Shown here one piece after another: positions 61,246-64,000 of a stretch of 64,000 nucleotides of DNA. This DNA is from Eudromia elegans (lineage: Eukaryota; Chordata; Aves; Tinamiformes; Tinamidae). The notes beneath the pieces were generated by a model. That model was not told where the DNA came from, did not search any database, and saw nothing but the letters and a program-made list of their open reading frames with translations. How positions within the stretch are numbered: position 1 is the first letter of the stretch; each line of letters opens with the position of its first letter. A program made the translations under genes and the position numbers. The stretch spans positions 558,001-622,000 of the forward strand of contig PTEX01000273.1 in assembly GCA_003342815.1 (NCBI GenBank), given 5' to 3'.

Positions 61246-64000
61246 CAATATCATATAGGGTGCATTTTATTACGATTTTTGCATTAATAAGCAGAGATGC
61301 CCCCTTGCAACCACTTGTTCACCTCTCATCTCCAGAAAGATAAAACAAAAGATTTCTAGACATGGAGGGAATTTAAGAAGCTTAGGAAACTGGGAAGGAG
61401 TAGTATCTACTGAAATTATCCACCAGTCTTTGTTTTCATATTTCTTTGAAGCTATAGCACAGTAATCATTAATATCAGGTTGTTTACTTTTTCTTCTTGT
61501 TTTAATCTTCTTAGAGGTAGTTTTTTAGGTGTTCTTGTAAGGAATAAATTTGTTGATATCTTAGCCTCTTTGCAAGGAATTTGGTGTTAACTTGTTTGGG
61601 TCATCCTGCTAGCTTGTGAAATAAAAGTAGAAAAGTACATATATATATATGTGCTGACTTCTTTACCCTGCTGAGAAAAGTGCAGAGCGGGCCTACTCAG
61701 GGGAATATTAAACAGATTTCTAGTCCTTTACTTGCATAATCACTTATCTTAGGAAAAAAAATTAAAAAAAAAAAAATCTGCCATAGGATTGGCTGAGTTT
61801 AATTTAAATAAAGAAAAATGATTTTCCTAGTCAAGAAGACTTAGTATCATTTTGGGGTTTTCTTACTAATGTTAATTTTGGATTTTATATTAAAATGTCA
61901 TAACGACCACCACAATGTTTGATGCCTAGGAGGAGGAGACTACTTAAAAGGTAAACTGAAAACAGGTAATTACATTGTGGCTTTCTGTTTAATTACCTTT
62001 TTAGAATTTATTCCTATTTAGAATTTATTTCTCCTAAACTTTAGGAGAAAGACGTCAGGATGTAAGAGTTTAAAATATCTTCATATGTGGAGCATCTCTG
62101 AGATAGACGCTGACCATATTTTTTTCCTAGAGACTAGTGTCTAAGCATGCCGGGCCTACATGCTCACACTGAGAAGGAAATAGGTGTTAGTTGGGTTATG
62201 CTGAGAACCTTTCGCTTAAAAGCCCTGACTGCGCATGCTGGTTATGACCCACTGTTATCACTGAAAAAAACCTGATCTTCTAGAGGAATCCTCAATTTTG
62301 TTTAGACTGCAGGATTTTCAGTTTTACGTACTACAGTAGATTTATTTAGATGTTTCTGGTATAACATGCTGTGCATGATCAGGGAGGTGCCTTTTCCTTA
62401 TGAGTCTAGATGAGCTGACTTATCCAGGGTTTGTAAAGGCAAAGCCCATATATGAAAGTAAAATATGTAAGGGTCATTTTCCCCACTGACGGGGGAAAAG
62501 CAGCTGTTTAATAGTACACATCAGCTTTGCACAGTGCTTTAGAACAGCAGGTTTCTGAACCAAAATTATGGACAGGAGATGGACAATTTTATTTTTTTGT
62601 CCATAAACTATTTAAAAGAGTAGTATGAGAAGAAGCAACAAAGTATACACATTTTGCTGTCCCCAAAAGAGCTTTCTGGCACTCAAGGAAGTTTCTTTGC
62701 TTACTAGAAAGACCTCTCTGCCTTCTCCATGGGAAAGCAGATGAGGTGACTTGGCCACTTGATCTTGTTTGTTGGCCTTTCTGAGGCATGTAGGTGATCG
62801 CCCAAGTGGGAGGTGTTATTGGCCACAGCCAGCAACTTTGTTATGTGCAATGATTTCAGGGATCCTGGAGTTCATAGCTGAGATGATGGTTTAGTTCTTC
62901 CCTACATCCTTGTTTTTGGATAGTTTTCCTAAAATTTCCTTTTGTGTTTAAGTTTTTCCAATTCATTCATTACTCAAAGTGGACTTTGGGAGAAGAGCTG
63001 GAATGTTTGGTTTTTTTTTTTAATATAATTATTTATTTTTTTCTGTTTTTGTCATTTTGGAGCCAACCAAACACTTGAAAGGAGTATTTGTCAGCAGTTG
63101 TCATTATTCAATATTCTTAAGGGACCAGGAAGATGGCTCAGGATGATGATTGCTTCATCATTCTGGAGTAATCCAGCGCTGACCATGTGTGAGCATCCCA
63201 GCTGGAGAGCTGGGCCTCAAGAAACCGAAATACGCAGCATGCTGAAGTGGCAGCAAACAAAGCAGTTGAGGTATCAAGTGTTGAGCGTTTGTCACAAATG
63301 GCCTTGAAGAAGCTATGAACTGGTTGGCATCTGAGTAAATTAAGTGTTGGGTGACTTGGTGTGTGCAGGTGTTTGGGTATCCATGAGTATCCATCCACCG
63401 TGCCCAGGCAGAGCTCACTAGGGCCATCTTCTTTTCTGCTATGTTAGTGCAGCAGTGAGTTCAATAAACTTCATCATTTTTTGTGTAGACATATCATGAA
63501 AAATTGTGTGATTATCTGGAAAGAGCTTTTTTTTTTTCTTTTTCCTCTGAAACTGTTTACTGAATTGCTGCATAAATTATAGACAATACTAAAATATTAA
63601 TCTAACATTAGTTAATTTAACATAGGAATTCCCTCCTCCCATATCACCACTTTTCTTCCTGTAAACATTTAAGGAAATCTCTTAATTTCTTATTTTCAAG
63701 TAGTCTTCACTTAATTGACACCAAATTCAAACATGTGAAAAGAAAGAGTTCAGTACCCAGATTTCTGTATCTTCAATATTGAAAGTAATGCTTTGAGGAG
63801 GAAAAAAAAAAAGAAAGAAAGAAAAAGGAGGCCTAGTTGTTGTTTTTTAGTCTGTTCAGAGAGGTAAGTAAGAAATTATGAGTCTGATCTAGGATGGCTG
63901 AAGTCAGTTCAAGTCTTTCTATTGAAATCAATATTACTTAATGCCTTGATGCTGTGCAAAGCATAGGGATATTTTTTCTTACAAATCATAATAATAATTC
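61246..64000. other. Unique AT-rich non-coding DNA
   Basis: No gene is supported. Small landmarks are an (AT)n at 61638-61652, A-rich runs at 61755-61774, a T run near 63010-63021, and a GAAA microsatellite at 63801-63828. The stretch 63060-63420 is somewhat GC-richer with overlapping short open frames on both strands, none recognisable. Confidence 0.65.
63801..63828. repeat. (A)n(GAAA)n simple repeat
   Basis: A run of A followed by GAAA units. Confidence 0.92.

Overview
The window looks like bird nuclear DNA, most likely an AT-rich macrochromosomal gene desert or the inside of a very large intron. The main evidence is CR1 non-LTR retrotransposon debris: CR1 3' ends with the ATTCTATGA-type terminal repeat, and a decayed CR1 reverse-transcriptase segment. 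CR1 is the dominant interspersed repeat of birds and also occurs in crocodilians and turtles, so a non-avian sauropsid cannot be excluded. Interspersed repeats are sparse, no SINE was recognised, and no bacterial-style gene packing is present.

I find no protein-coding gene that I can support. All open frames are short (180 codons or less, apart from one lying partly in the CR1 RT remnant). Many lack an ATG, and most lie in low-complexity or ordinary AT-rich DNA. No rRNA, tRNA, snRNA, microRNA hairpin or CRISPR array was recognised by eye. Nothing here suggests an operon or a set of cooperating genes.

Layout. 1-12.4 kb: unique AT-rich DNA with small simple repeats and one RFX/X-box-like palindrome near 9.37 kb. 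12.5-13.36 kb: minus-strand CR1 RT fragment, with a fresh-looking 26-bp tandem duplication just beyond it. 13.6-24.7 kb: unique DNA with a PBX/MEIS plus homeodomain cluster near 14.55 kb, a hairpin beside an X-box-like site near 16.28 kb, and a T-rich minisatellite at 18.9 kb. 24.78-25.39 kb: 3' end of a second CR1 on the minus strand. 25.4-39.6 kb: unique DNA with an uninterrupted 89-base T run, a T run carrying the only N seen, a 48-base pure pyrimidine tract, a strong G-quadruplex candidate at 32.93 kb, and a near-perfect 30-bp inverted repeat at 34.67 kb. 39.67-40.53 kb: two CR1 3' ends in opposite orientation. 40.5-47.8 kb: unique DNA with a homeodomain/PBX-like cluster at 42.6 kb and a cluster of perfect palindromes at 44.68 kb. 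47.7-48.9 kb: the most GC- and CpG-rich segment, holding a CR1 scrap, a minus-strand G-quadruplex candidate and an adjacent CCAAT plus X-box pair. 48.9-64 kb: unique DNA with a second CpG-richer patch at 56.7-57.3 kb and an internal CR1 fragment at 60.9-61.25 kb.

The interest therefore lies in candidate regulatory DNA and sequence structure, not in genes. The items most worth checking are the 34.67-kb inverted repeat, the 48.3-48.84 kb CpG/CCAAT/X-box block, the 14.53-kb PBX-homeodomain cluster, the 32.93-kb quadruplex and the 44.68-kb palindrome cluster.
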